From positions 1 through 58,248 of the forward strand of contig SFSZ01000003.1 of NCBI GenBank assembly GCA_004563275.1: DNA of 58,248 nt. Direction: 5' to 3'. The notes beneath the pieces are model-generated. The model made no database searches, was not told the DNA's origin, and was given only the letters and a program-made list of their open reading frames with translations. Numbering within the stretch: position 1 is the stretch's first letter; the number at the start of each line of letters is the position of its first letter. Below are positions 46,231 to 55,708 of the stretch, in pieces. Made by a program: the position numbers and the translations under genes. Origin of the DNA: a bacterium (lineage in GTDB: Bacteria; Bacillota_I; Bacilli_A; RF39; UBA660).

Positions 46231-46522
46231 TTCCTACCACCTTTGGAACCTTTATTTCTCTACCATCTACATCCTTACAATTAGCTAAAATATCTTCAAT
46301 ATTTACGCTTTCTTCAGGCACATCTTCTCTTAAAGTAGCTCTATATAAATCATAAGGCATAAATAATGGTTCAACTTCACTTAAATTATCTATCTCATTA
46401 ATTTGATCTATATTTTTATCAATAACTGAAAACTCATCTAATATAGTTTGCGCTTCATCAGGATATAAACCAATTAATAATCTATCAGCATAATCTATAA
46501 TTTCTTCTTTCGTAAAATTCAT
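46223..46522 (-). CDS. gatC: Asp/Glu-tRNA amidotransferase subunit C
   Basis: A 99-residue clamp holding GatA to GatB. Typical start (FTKEEIIDYADRLLIGLYPDEAQTILDEF) and the LSEVEPLFMPYDLYRATLREDVP segment. It lies eight bases after aspS in the same transcript. Confidence 0.92.
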   Translation of the reverse strand: MNFTKEEIIDYADRLLIGLYPDEAQTILDEFSVIDKNIDQINEIDNLSEVEPLFMPYDLYRATLREDVPEESVNIEDILANCKDVDGREIKVPKVVGNE

Positions 46523-46530
46523 ATATCCTC

Positions 46531-47820
46531 CTAAGGTTCTAATCTATTAGGTCCTCTAAAGATAAATTGAGCATCTCTAATATGATCTAATCCTAATAAT
46601 AATAAAGTTAATCTATCTACACCAATTGCAAATCCTCCATGAGGTGGCATTCCATATTTAAAGAATTGTAAATAGAACTCTACATCTTTAGTTAATCCTT
46701 TTTCTTCAGCATTCTTACATAAATGATCATATCTATGTTCTCTTTGGGCACCACTAGTTATTTCCATACCTCTCCATAATAAGTCATATCCTAAAGGCAT
46801 ATCATTTTCATCTCTCATATGATAGAAAGGTCTTTTAGCTTTATTATAATCGGTAATAAATAAGAATTCACTACCATATTCTTCCATAGCAAATTTACAA
46901 GCTAATTTTTCTGTATCTGCATTTAAATCTCCAACATCATGTTCTGGAATAACATATCCATATCTTTTCTTAAGTTCATCATATAAATCAAATAATTTAA
47001 TACGTGGAAACTTACCAGTTGGTACTACAACTTCAACTCCAAACTTATCTTTAATAATTCCTCCATATTCTTCTTTTAATTTCTTAAGAGCATAAGTAAG
47101 CATTTCTTCTTCCATATGCATTACATCTTCAAAAGAATTAATATAAGCAAATTCTAAGTCGAATGAAGTAAATTCAGTACAATGTCTATTAGTATTAGAA
47201 TTTTCTGCTCTAAATGCGGGTGCCACTTCAAATACTCTTTCTAAGCCACTAGCAATCGCCATTTGTTTATAAAATTGAGGACTTTGAGCTAAAAAAGCTT
47301 TACGATCAAAATACTTAACTTCAAAAACACTACTGCCAGATTCTGATGCAGCTCCTATTAATTTAGGAGTATGAATTTCTGTAAAATCATTTTCATAAAG
47401 AAACTCTCTTAAATATTTAACAAATGCACTTTGAATAGGCATTATCCATTGTTTTTTATCTCCTCTTAAATCAATCCATCTATAATCTAATTTTTTATCA
47501 GGTAAAGCATTTTCTTCTAAAGGATAAGTATCAGCTTTACTTAAAATAGTTACATCAGTAGGAATAAACTCTTTTCCGCCATCTTTAACATATTCAGATA
47601 AAACCATCTTTCCTTCAAAAGTAACACAAGAACCTACTGTTACCTCTAAAACTTTAGTAGTTAATTCTTCATTATTTTTATCAACAGATACTTGAATAAA
47701 TCCAGATCTATCTTTTAAAACAACAAAAACCATATATTTAGTATTTCTAACCTTTAAAGCCATACCAGAAATACTAGTTTCTATATTTTCTTTTAAATTT
47801 TTAATCAAACATCTTTCCAT
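46531..47820 (-). CDS. aspS: Aspartate--tRNA(Asp/Asn) ligase, archaeal type
   Basis: Charges tRNA with aspartate. With 429 residues it lacks the roughly 110-residue GAD insertion of bacterial AspRS and ends in the archaeal/eukaryotic-type motif 3 (GFAIGVDRLTLLLLGLDHIRDAQFI, then FRGPNRLEP). Motif 2 is FRAENSNTNRHCTEF and the anticodon-binding OB fold is at about 1-105. Such enzymes are often non-discriminating, charging tRNA(Asn) too; the gatCAB genes directly downstream would convert Asp-tRNA(Asn). Non-discrimination is inferred from gene order, not from a residue test. Confidence 0.93.
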   Translation of the reverse strand: MERCLIKNLKENIETSISGMALKVRNTKYMVFVVLKDRSGFIQVSVDKNNEELTTKVLEVTVGSCVTFEGKMVLSEYVKDGGKEFIPTDVTILSKADTYPLEENALPDKKLDYRWIDLRGDKKQWIMPIQSAFVKYLREFLYENDFTEIHTPKLIGAASESGSSVFEVKYFDRKAFLAQSPQFYKQMAIASGLERVFEVAPAFRAENSNTNRHCTEFTSFDLEFAYINSFEDVMHMEEEMLTYALKKLKEEYGGIIKDKFGVEVVVPTGKFPRIKLFDLYDELKKRYGYVIPEHDVGDLNADTEKLACKFAMEEYGSEFLFITDYNKAKRPFYHMRDENDMPLGYDLLWRGMEITSGAQREHRYDHLCKNAEEKGLTKDVEFYLQFFKYGMPPHGGFAIGVDRLTLLLLGLDHIRDAQFIFRGPNRLEP

Positions 47821-47830
47821 AGCTTTCTCC

Positions 47831-49090
47831 TTACATATGCATATCTAAATAATCAACTAAATCATTAATATTAACTTTTTCTTCTTCTTTAGTCATATTA
47901 TCTTTAACATTTACTTTATTATCTTCTAAATCCTTATCATTTAAAATAATTAAATATTTAGCATTTAATCTATCTGCTGACTTAAATTCTCCTTTAAGTC
48001 CTTTATTTAAATAATCTGTTTCTGTAACAAATCCATTTAACCTTAAATTTTGTGTTAAATATGAAGCTGTTTCTTTTTCTGTATCACTTACATACATCAC
48101 ATAAACATCAATATTTTCATTAATTGGGATTTTAACTCCTGCTTCTTCCATTGCTAGTAATGTTCGATCATAACCCATCGCAAATCCAACTGCTGGCATA
48201 TCTATATCACCAAGTAATTTTATAAGGCCATTATAACGACCTCCACCACCTAAAGCCATCTTTCCAATAGATTCAATATTTACATAAATTTCAAATACAA
48301 TATGATCATAATAATCTAATCCTCTAACTAATCTAGAATCTTCTTCATAATTAATTTCTAATAAATCTAAATAATCTTTAATCTTATTATATCTATCTAA
48401 ACTTTCTTGATTTAAATAATCAATAATCTTAGGTGCATTCTTAAGTATTTCCGAACCACTATCAACTTTACAATCTAACACTCTTAAAGGATTCTTTTCT
48501 AATCTTTGTTTGCAATCATCACATAACTCATCAATATGTGGTCTTAAATAATTAATTAAAGCTTCCCTATAATTATCTCTAGATTCCTTATCTCCTAAAG
48601 AATTAATCTTAATAACTGGTTCTAAACCAAGTAAACAATAAGTTTGATAAGCAAGTGAAATAACATCTATATCCGCCATCACATCATCAGAACCAATAAA
48701 TTCTACTCCAAACTGAGTAAACTCTCTATTTCTTCCTGATTGAGGTCTTTCATAACGATACATTTTTTCATTATAAAATACTTTAACTGGTTCAGTCATA
48801 TTACCATATAATTTATTTTCTAAAAACCATCTTGCAATACTAGCAGTACCTTCTGGTCTTAAAGTAATACTTCTATCTCCTCTATCTTTAAAATCATAAG
48901 TTTCTTTAGAAACCATATCTGAGGTATCTCCAACACTTCTATGAAATAATTCAGTAGCTTCAAATACTGGAGTTTCAATATAATTATAATTATATTTTTC
49001 ACATACTCCTCTAATTACATCATTTACATATTCTCTTTTTTTAGCATCTACGCCATAAACATCATAAGTTCCTTTTTGTTTAGTTATCAT
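47831..49090 (-). CDS. hisS: Histidine--tRNA ligase
   Basis: Class II synthetase. Motif 2 is near FYNEKMYRYERPQSGRNREFTQFGVE; the HisRS signatures LVRGLDYYDHIVFE and GGGGRYNGL are present, with the anticodon-binding domain at about 320-419. Typical length. First gene of an operon led by a T-box. Confidence 0.97.
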   Translation of the reverse strand: MITKQKGTYDVYGVDAKKREYVNDVIRGVCEKYNYNYIETPVFEATELFHRSVGDTSDMVSKETYDFKDRGDRSITLRPEGTASIARWFLENKLYGNMTEPVKVFYNEKMYRYERPQSGRNREFTQFGVEFIGSDDVMADIDVISLAYQTYCLLGLEPVIKINSLGDKESRDNYREALINYLRPHIDELCDDCKQRLEKNPLRVLDCKVDSGSEILKNAPKIIDYLNQESLDRYNKIKDYLDLLEINYEEDSRLVRGLDYYDHIVFEIYVNIESIGKMALGGGGRYNGLIKLLGDIDMPAVGFAMGYDRTLLAMEEAGVKIPINENIDVYVMYVSDTEKETASYLTQNLRLNGFVTETDYLNKGLKGEFKSADRLNAKYLIILNDKDLEDNKVNVKDNMTKEEEKVNINDLVDYLDMHM

Positions 49091-49104
49091 AAATAATCCT
49101 TTCT

Positions 49105-49312
49105 AAAAAATAAAAACACAAATGTATATAAGGGCGAATATATCCGCGGTACCACCTTATTTCACTTGTGTAAGTCTTTCCATCTTAACGCGATTAACGA
49201 TTTGTTTAAACCAAAAGAACGTCGTAATATTTAATATGTATTAGTACTCTCACCAAATATACTTTCTCTTTAAATACACCTTATAAATATTAATTTCTTT
49301 CTCACAAATTTA
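49105..49312 (-). promoter_or_regulatory. T-box leader of hisS-aspS-gatCAB
   Basis: The T-box core AAGGTGGTACCGCGG (49159-49145, minus strand) lies between AGTGAAAT and a T-rich terminator. ACACAAGTG...AAGG pairs with CCTT...CATTTGTGT just before TTTTTATTTTTT, giving the terminator; the alternative antiterminator uses the T-box bases. Stem I closes as AATATTTA with TAAATATT, and CAT at 49238-49236 on its 3' side, followed by A, is the best specifier candidate, a histidine codon. Uncharged tRNA(His) would allow read-through into all five genes. Confidence 0.9.
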
Positions 49313-49319
49313 TATTCCC

Positions 49320-49348
49320 ATTTTACTTTAATTATCTTAATTTGTCAA
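49320..49348 (-). promoter_or_regulatory. Promoter of the T-box-hisS operon
   Basis: Minus strand TTGACA (49348-49343) and TAAAAT (49325-49320) with 17-base spacing, a few bases ahead of the leader. Confidence 0.8.
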
Positions 49349-49359
49349 TTATCTAGTCT

Positions 49360-49815
49360 AATTTTAATTCTTTACCATCACATATTTTACTATAATAACG
49401 ATTACTAGTATCTCTAAGTTCTATATATAAACTAGGAATCAATAAATCAAATAAGTTATTATTAACTATATCTAAAATACGTCTTTGTTTATCTTTAAGT
49501 TTACTTATTTCTAAATAACTACTATCTAAACTATTTTCTTTAACACTAACTATTAAGGTTATCAGTACCTCTTAGAGTTCCAACAACCCTAGCATCACTA
49601 TCACGATTATAATTCTTAACACATAAATCACCTAAAGCATTCATTGAAACAGTAGTTTCAAAACAATCATCTTAGGCTAAATAATTGCAAGTTGCAACCC
49701 TATCACCATCAATTAAATTATAAGATTCTTCTTTTAAATAATCACTATATTTATAGTTAAGTAATCCTTCAATAAATACTTGTTCACTTTCTAATCTTTC
49801 ATCAAAATTACTTAT
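49360..49815 (-). pseudogene. Decayed unknown gene upstream of hisS
   Basis: Reading on the minus strand from about 49815, coding-like sequence (FDERLESEQVFIEGLLNY; ESYNLIDGDRVATCNY) runs to an in-frame TAA near 49673, continues (DCFETTVSMNALGDLCV; DSDARVVGTLRG), then shifts frame near 49560 (ITLIVSVKENSLDSSYLE; LKDKQRRILDIVNNN) and ends at TAG at about 49360. No start codon is found. One nonsense and one frameshift separate three parts, so this is a dead gene. The partner gene just upstream (49808-50464) remains intact. Confidence 0.6.
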
Positions 49816-50464
49816 CTTCTTTATTCTTAAACTCGATCTTTAAACTTTTATTTTTAGCATCTAATACAATCGCATTATAATTATCTACCATTCTAATTAA
49901 ATCTTCAAAAGATAATGTATCTATTGTATTAATATCCAATGGTTTATCAGAATCTGACTGCATTATAAACATTAAAGTATCATCACTAACACCATCATAT
50001 AATCTTAAATCACTATAATCCATTGCCTTAAAAGTATCTTCAAACTCTAAAAAATATTCATGTTTTAAATAATCATATCTAAGTTCATATAAAGATTGAT
50101 ATTTTTCTTTACTATCAAGCTTTTTTAACGCAATAATAAGTGAAAAGATAAATATTAAAGCAGATGCACTCAAATTCTCAGAAGAGATACCTAAAGATGT
50201 AAAAAATGTTAAATAAAAGAAAAAAGAATCCCTCATACTCATAAATTTATAATCCATACACATCTTATCAATCTCTTCATAAAAATCTTTAGCATCTTCA
50301 ACCTGTTTTTTCATTCTTAAATTAAGTCTTTCTTTATTAGCTTCCGTATTTTCATAATGTTCAATATTACCATCAGCATAATAAACCGCTAAAAAATCCC
50401 CATTTTCCTCATAAAAAACAATAAAAAGTTTCTTTTGAAAATCATTCATTGAAAAATCGTACAT
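49808..50464 (-). CDS. Unknown protein with two membrane segments
   Basis: ATG 50464 is chosen since GGAGGG lies three bases before it. About 218 residues: an N-terminal soluble part (KLFIVFYEENGDFLAVYYADGN), two hydrophobic segments near the centre (DSFFFYLTFFTSLGI; SASALIFIFSLIIALKKL) and an acidic C-terminal domain. It follows uvrC by about 20 bases and precedes a decayed gene. Function unknown. Confidence 0.7.
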   Translation of the reverse strand: MYDFSMNDFQKKLFIVFYEENGDFLAVYYADGNIEHYENTEANKERLNLRMKKQVEDAKDFYEEIDKMCMDYKFMSMRDSFFFYLTFFTSLGISSENLSASALIFIFSLIIALKKLDSKEKYQSLYELRYDYLKHEYFLEFEDTFKAMDYSDLRLYDGVSDDTLMFIMQSDSDKPLDINTIDTLSFEDLIRMVDNYNAIVLDAKNKSLKIEFKNKEDK

Positions 50465-50483
50465 AAACCCTCCAAAAAGAAAA

Positions 50484-52253
50484 CTACTGTTTATCATAAT
50501 TTTCTAAATAATTAATTAATAACTTAGCTATATCTTCAGGAATAATTTCACATAACTCTCCTAAAGAAGCTTCCTTCATCCTTTTAACACTACCAAATCT
50601 TTTAATTAAATCTTTACTTCTCTTATTTCCAATACCTGGAATATTATCTAAAATACTACTAATAGATCCCTTACTTCTAATTTGTCTATGATAATTAATC
50701 GTATATCTATGAACTTCATCTTGCATCCTCGTTAAATAATGAAATAAATTACTAGTTCGATCTATATCATAAATCTCTAAAGTATCCCCATCTAATAAAT
50801 CATTAGTTCTATGCTTATCGTTTTTAACTAAACCACATACCTTAATTCCTAAATTTAAAGAATTAAGAACATCCTTAGCCGCTCTTATCTGATTAATACC
50901 ACCATCAACTAAAATTAAATCTGGTAAATCCTTCTCAATTAAAGCTCGATAATATCTTCTATAAATAACTTCTTTCATCGTATTATAATCATCATTCTTA
51001 TCGACCATAACTTTATACTTACGATATTTACTCTTAGAAGGCAAGCCATCTTCATAGACAATCATCCCCGATACCGCAAAAGAACCAAATAAATTCGAGT
51101 TATCAAAAACATCAATTCTTTTAATACCAATACCTAAAAGTTCGGCAAGTTCATCATTAGCTCCACTAGATTTTTCTTGTTTTTGTTCAATTCTCTTAAA
51201 ATTATTGTTTAAATTAATAGTAGCATTTTCTTTAGCCATTAAAAGTAATTTTCTTTTCTGACCCTTACTAACCTTAACAAAATTAGTCTCAATAACTTTA
51301 GATAAATTATCTTCATTTAATTCATCAGCAATAATAATCTCTCTTGGAATTTCTTTCTTTTGATAAAATAAAGCAATATAATATTCAATCTCATCTAAAT
51401 ATTCATCAGTAACCGGTTCAATCTCCGTATAATTACCAACTAACTTACCATTTCTAACAAATAAAAATTCAATCGCAATAAACCCATTTATAAAAGCATA
51501 ATTAATAACATCTAAATTCTCACCTGGATTAAGTTCAACCTTTTGTTTCTCTAAAACTATTGACATATAATCAAGTTCTTTTTTAAGTTCTAAAGCTAGT
51601 TCATAATTTAAATTTTCACTATAATACTCAATTTTCTCTTTAAGTTTATTCTTAATAACATCTTCATTACCTCTTAAAAAAGATAATATCTCTTGCTCCA
51701 TAGCTTCAATTCTATCTAAAGAAACATTTTTAGTGCAATAACCTAAACATTCATGAATATGATAATACAAACATACTTCTTTAGGCATTCCTTCACATTT
51801 CTTTAAAGGATATAATCTATTAATTAAATTAACAATCCTTCTAGCAGCATAAGCATTAACATAAGGGCCAAATAATAACTTATCTTTATGTTTCTTAACC
51901 TTTAAATATCTAACTACCTTTAAAGATGGATAAGGCTTTCTAGAATATTCAATATAAGGATAACTCTTATCATCCTTAAGTAAAATATTATATTTAGGAT
52001 CATATTTTTTAATTAAATTAATCTCTAATATAAAAGACTCTAACTCGGTATTAGTAACTATATATTTAAAGTAAGCAATATTACTAATCATTTTTGCTGT
52101 CTTACCATAATGTTTACCACGAAAATAAGAACTTAATCTTTTCTTTAAGTTTTTCGCTTTACCAACATAAATAACTACATCATTCTTATCATACATCTGA
52201 TAAGAACCAGGTTTATTAGGTACTAATTTAAGTTCATCTTTAAACATAAACAT
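50484..52253 (-). CDS. uvrC: Excinuclease ABC subunit C
   Basis: Makes both incisions in nucleotide excision repair. GIY-YIG nuclease at the N-terminus (PGSYQMYDKNDVVIYVGKAKNLKKRL), UVR domain around 190-230 (Glu/Lys-rich), RNase H-like endonuclease (FDNSNLFGSFAVSGMIVYEDG; LILVDGGINQIRAA) and a C-terminal helix-hairpin-helix (IPGIGNKRSKDLIKRFGS). 589 residues. Two ATGs (52253 and 52247) sit behind AAGGATG; either is possible. Confidence 0.95.
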   Translation of the reverse strand: MFMFKDELKLVPNKPGSYQMYDKNDVVIYVGKAKNLKKRLSSYFRGKHYGKTAKMISNIAYFKYIVTNTELESFILEINLIKKYDPKYNILLKDDKSYPYIEYSRKPYPSLKVVRYLKVKKHKDKLLFGPYVNAYAARRIVNLINRLYPLKKCEGMPKEVCLYYHIHECLGYCTKNVSLDRIEAMEQEILSFLRGNEDVIKNKLKEKIEYYSENLNYELALELKKELDYMSIVLEKQKVELNPGENLDVINYAFINGFIAIEFLFVRNGKLVGNYTEIEPVTDEYLDEIEYYIALFYQKKEIPREIIIADELNEDNLSKVIETNFVKVSKGQKRKLLLMAKENATINLNNNFKRIEQKQEKSSGANDELAELLGIGIKRIDVFDNSNLFGSFAVSGMIVYEDGLPSKSKYRKYKVMVDKNDDYNTMKEVIYRRYYRALIEKDLPDLILVDGGINQIRAAKDVLNSLNLGIKVCGLVKNDKHRTNDLLDGDTLEIYDIDRTSNLFHYLTRMQDEVHRYTINYHRQIRSKGSISSILDNIPGIGNKRSKDLIKRFGSVKRMKEASLGELCEIIPEDIAKLLINYLENYDKQ

Positions 52254-52369
52254 CACATCCTTATTATGACACATTTTTACTTAATTAAAAAGAAAAAACT
52301 CACCTTAATGAGTTTAATCTTCTTTTCTTACATAAGCTATCATCTCTAATCACAATTATACTTAATCTT

Positions 52370-52398
52370 TTGACAAAAACCTCACAATATAATATACT
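52370..52398 (+). promoter_or_regulatory. Promoter of the yigZ-like gene
   Basis: A perfect TTGACA (52370-52375) and TATACT (52393-52398) with 17-base spacing; the start is only 14 bases beyond. Confidence 0.65.
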
Positions 52399-52412
52399 CT
52401 TTACGTGATATT

Positions 52413-52760
52413 ATGAAATTAATAAATGAATCTTTAATTGAAATTAAAAAATCTAAATTCTATGGTTATCTTTATGAAATAAATACCAAAGAAGACATTG
52501 AAGAAATCCTAAATACCTTAAAAAAAGAACATAAAGGTTATCGCCATATCCCTTATGCTTATAAATTAATAAATACTGCTGGTAAATCGGACGACAAAGA
52601 ACCAGGTGGTATTGGTAATAGTTTCTTAACCATTTTAGAAAGAAATAATCTAAATAATCATATCCTCTTAGTAGTAAGATATTTTGGTGGTACTAAACTA
52701 GGAGCATCAAATCTTCTTAGAACCTATAGTAAAGCTGCAAATAATTGCATAATAAAATAA
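52413..52760 (+). CDS. YigZ/IMPACT family protein, N-terminal domain only
   Basis: The UPF0029/IMPACT domain is clear: KKSKFYGYLYEI, HIPYAYKL, SDDKEPGGIGNSFL and LLVVRYFGGTKLGASNLLRTYSKAA. Family members are about 210 residues with a C-terminal DUF1949 ferredoxin-like domain; this one stops at 115, so that domain is absent. No debris of the missing half follows; a new gene starts within about 30 bases. Function in bacteria is unclear (linked to translation regulators). Confidence 0.88.
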   Translation: MKLINESLIEIKKSKFYGYLYEINTKEDIEEILNTLKKEHKGYRHIPYAYKLINTAGKSDDKEPGGIGNSFLTILERNNLNNHILLVVRYFGGTKLGASNLLRTYSKAANNCIIK

Positions 52761-52790
52761 TAACCACATATATTTAAGTAGGTGGTTATT

Positions 52791-53147
52791 TTGAATAATA
52801 TAATAAAATATCTTAAAACATTAATATATCCTATAACATTATTAATAATATTACCCTTTATTTTAAGCATTTTAAACCTCATAGGATTAAAAACTAATAC
52901 AATAGTAATATTAATCATATATCTAATAATTATGTTCATATCCGGATATATTTTAGGAAAAACCAGTACCTCAAAAGGATACCTAAATGGATTAATATTT
53001 GGCTTAATCGTAACCATAATATTCTTTATCCTAAGCTTATTTTTAACTAAAACAAGTATCATAACTAGAATAATCTATTATCTAATTCTAATCTTATCCT
53101 CAACAATCGGATCAATGTTTGGAATCCAAAAGAGCAATGTCAAATAA
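52791..53147 (+). CDS. TIGR04086-like membrane protein (YrzE-like)
   Basis: 118 residues with four membrane helices and little else (YPITLLIILPFILSIL; IVILIIYLIIMFISGYILGK; GLIFGLIVTIIFFILSLFLT; IIYYLILILSSTIGSMFG). TTG 52791 is chosen because AGGTGGT precedes it by four bases. YrzE lies near comN, spoVB, relA and dtd in Bacillus, and the same neighbours are here, which supports the call. Function unknown. Confidence 0.65.
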   Translation: MNNIIKYLKTLIYPITLLIILPFILSILNLIGLKTNTIVILIIYLIIMFISGYILGKTSTSKGYLNGLIFGLIVTIIFFILSLFLTKTSIITRIIYYLILILSSTIGSMFGIQKSNVK

Positions 53148-53156
53148 CATTGCTCT

Positions 53157-53600
53157 TTATCTTTCTTTAGAATCAATAATAATTGTAATTGGTCCATCAT
53201 TATGAATATTAATAAGCATATCAGCTCCAAATACTCCCGGTAAAGTAGTAACACTTTCATTAAGCATTGCATTAAACTTCTCATAAAGCTTAATAGCTTC
53301 TTCACCCTTCATGGCATTAATATAACTAGGCCTATTGCCATCTTTAGTCATTGCTTGTAAAGTAAACTGACTAATAGATAAAATCTTACCCTTAGTATCA
53401 ATAATACTCTTATTCATAACCCCATTTTCATCATCATATATTCTTAAATTAACAACTTTTCTACGAATATACTCTAAATCATCTAAAGTATCATTAACAT
53501 TAAAACCAACTAATAAAACCATCCCATTATCAATTTCATTAATAATCTTACCATCAACACTTACAGATCCATACTTGCATCTTTGTACTACTACTCTCAT
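53157..53600 (-). CDS. dtd: D-aminoacyl-tRNA deacylase
   Basis: Removes D-amino acids (and Gly from tRNA(Ala)) from tRNA. Start MRVVVQRCKYGSVSVDG; the family motifs are LSISQFTLQA and NDGPITIIID (Gly-cisPro in the active site). 147 residues is normal. Overlaps rel by four bases (ATGA), as in Bacillus. Its proofreading could matter for the AlaRS with a cut-down editing region. Confidence 0.95.
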   Translation of the reverse strand: MRVVVQRCKYGSVSVDGKIINEIDNGMVLLVGFNVNDTLDDLEYIRRKVVNLRIYDDENGVMNKSIIDTKGKILSISQFTLQAMTKDGNRPSYINAMKGEEAIKLYEKFNAMLNESVTTLPGVFGADMLINIHNDGPITIIIDSKER

Positions 53601-55696
53601 CTAATAATCTCCATAACATAACTTAAAGTCTTAAGTTCATCAATAAACAAACCAAGTTCATTAACACTTTCAACCTTAACACTAATATGATAATCAATAT
53701 ATTCACCCATATTAACTTCATTAATTCCATTTAAAGAAACATTTCTAGTACTTGCTTTCGTAACAATATCTAAAATATGATTCTGACTACTATTAGTCTT
53801 AATAACTAAATTAGCTACAAATAACTTATCCTTAGCATTATTCCACTTAACATCAATCAATCTAGTAGTTAAACCCTTAACATTAGGACAATCAATTTTA
53901 TGAACACTAACACCTTCACCCTTAGTAATATAACCAATAATCTTATCACCAGGAATTGGATTACAACACTTAGCTAAACTAGCTAAAATATTATCAGTAC
54001 CAGCTACAATAACATCATTCTTATAATTATCCTTAATATTATTACGTCTATTAACCCTATCAAGCATAATATCTTGAATATCTCTCTTATCTTCATTAAC
54101 TAAACTAATAATATAATAAGCAGTATATCTTAAAGAACCAATACTTAAATATAAATCATCTTCTTCTTTTAATTTTAAATCATTAAGAATCTTATTTATC
54201 TTATCAGGAGTAAATAGTTCATTATAATTTAAATGTTGTTTCTTAACTTCTTTTTCTAAAAGCATCTTACCTTGTTCAATATAATCTTCACGATCTTTTT
54301 TACTAAAATAAGATTTAATTTTACTCTTAGCTTGTGGAGTCTTAACAAAATCTAACCAATCTAAATTAGGTTTACTAGCCTTATTAGTATTAATCTTAAT
54401 AATATCTCCATCTTGCAATTCATAATTTAAAGGAACTATATTATCATTAACAATTGCACTAACCATATGATCTCCAATATCACTATGAATGCGGTATGCA
54501 AAATCAACTGGAGTAGCTCCTAATGGTAACTCCATTACATCTCCCTTAGGCGTAAATACATAAATTAACTTAGATAAAAGTTCACTTTCCATACTTTTAA
54601 CAAATAATTCATCATTAGTTTCACTTTTAGCTAAATCAATTGTACTTCTAAATATTGCTAACTTTTGTTCCATTAAATTTTGAGCAACTTTAGTTCCATG
54701 TTCTTTATAAGACCAATGTGATGCAATACCATGTTCCGCAATTTCATCCATCTCTTTAGTTCTAAGTTGAATTTCAAATATATGTCCATCTACACCAAAT
54801 ACTGAAGTATGTAAACTTTGATACATATTTTCCTTAGGCATCGCAATATAATCCTTAAATCTCTTTGGAATAGGTCTATATTTTGCATGAATTAATCCAA
54901 CCGCTAAATAGCAATCATCTTTAGTTGGAAGAATTAATCTCATTGCTAAAATATCATAAATATCGCTCCACTTCTTACCCGTAGTAAGCTTATTATAAAT
55001 ACTATAAACACTCTTAACTCTTGACTTAATCTTAAAGTTAATTCCATGTTCAGTAAGAATTTCCATAATACTATTTTGCATCTCATCTAAAGAATCAGCA
55101 AGTTCTTCTCTCGTACCATCTAACTTTTCTAAAATATCATTATAAACATCTGGTTTAGTAAATAATAAACATAAATTTTCAAGTTCACTCTTAATACTAT
55201 TAATACCAAGTCTATGAGCAATTGGAATTAAAACATTCATTGTTTCATTCGCAATTTGTTTCTTATCTTCCTCACTCATACCTTCCGCATTACGCATCTC
55301 ATCTAATCTATCTGCTAACTTAATAATTAAAACTCTAACATCTTCACTAATGCCTACTAATACTTTTCTTAAATAAATACTAGAAGATTCATTATAATCA
55401 TTAAGTTTAATTCTTCTTAACTTCACTAAATTATCAATTAAATCAGCAATATTATCTCCAAACTCTTCTCTAACTTCATCTAAAGATAAATCTCCATCCA
55501 TAACCGCATCATGAAGTAAAGCAGAAACAATCATATTAGTATCGGCATTAAGTTCAGCAACAATCCCAGCTACCCTTAAATAATGCATATCATCACTAAA
55601 ATTCTTAGCTTTATTATAAGCTCTTGTAATAATATCTAAATCATTAGCCTTAAGTTCATTTTCTCTTAATATTTCAATTAAATCTTCAAATTTCAT
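53597..55696 (-). CDS. rel: (p)ppGpp synthetase/hydrolase (RelA/SpoT homolog, Rel)
   Basis: Bifunctional stringent-response enzyme. The hydrolase HD domain (HDAVMDGDLSLDEV; LADRLDEMRN), synthetase domain (IKSRVKSVYSIYNKL; PKENMYQSLHTSVFG), TGS domain (VFTPKGDVMELPLGATPVDFAYRIHS), zinc-finger-like region (AKCCNPIPGD) and C-terminal ACT domain are in order. 699 residues. The stop is TGA, overlapping dtd. A GGAGGC site precedes the start. Confidence 0.96.
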   Translation of the reverse strand: MKFEDLIEILRENELKANDLDIITRAYNKAKNFSDDMHYLRVAGIVAELNADTNMIVSALLHDAVMDGDLSLDEVREEFGDNIADLIDNLVKLRRIKLNDYNESSSIYLRKVLVGISEDVRVLIIKLADRLDEMRNAEGMSEEDKKQIANETMNVLIPIAHRLGINSIKSELENLCLLFTKPDVYNDILEKLDGTREELADSLDEMQNSIMEILTEHGINFKIKSRVKSVYSIYNKLTTGKKWSDIYDILAMRLILPTKDDCYLAVGLIHAKYRPIPKRFKDYIAMPKENMYQSLHTSVFGVDGHIFEIQLRTKEMDEIAEHGIASHWSYKEHGTKVAQNLMEQKLAIFRSTIDLAKSETNDELFVKSMESELLSKLIYVFTPKGDVMELPLGATPVDFAYRIHSDIGDHMVSAIVNDNIVPLNYELQDGDIIKINTNKASKPNLDWLDFVKTPQAKSKIKSYFSKKDREDYIEQGKMLLEKEVKKQHLNYNELFTPDKINKILNDLKLKEEDDLYLSIGSLRYTAYYIISLVNEDKRDIQDIMLDRVNRRNNIKDNYKNDVIVAGTDNILASLAKCCNPIPGDKIIGYITKGEGVSVHKIDCPNVKGLTTRLIDVKWNNAKDKLFVANLVIKTNSSQNHILDIVTKASTRNVSLNGINEVNMGEYIDYHISVKVESVNELGLFIDELKTLSYVMEIIR

Positions 55697-55708
55697 TCAT
55701 CATGCCTC

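Noticed and set aside
52724..53062. Minus-strand open frame opposite the YrzE-like membrane gene
   Set aside because: Antisense shadow; the plus-strand product has clean membrane helices and an AGGTGGT site.
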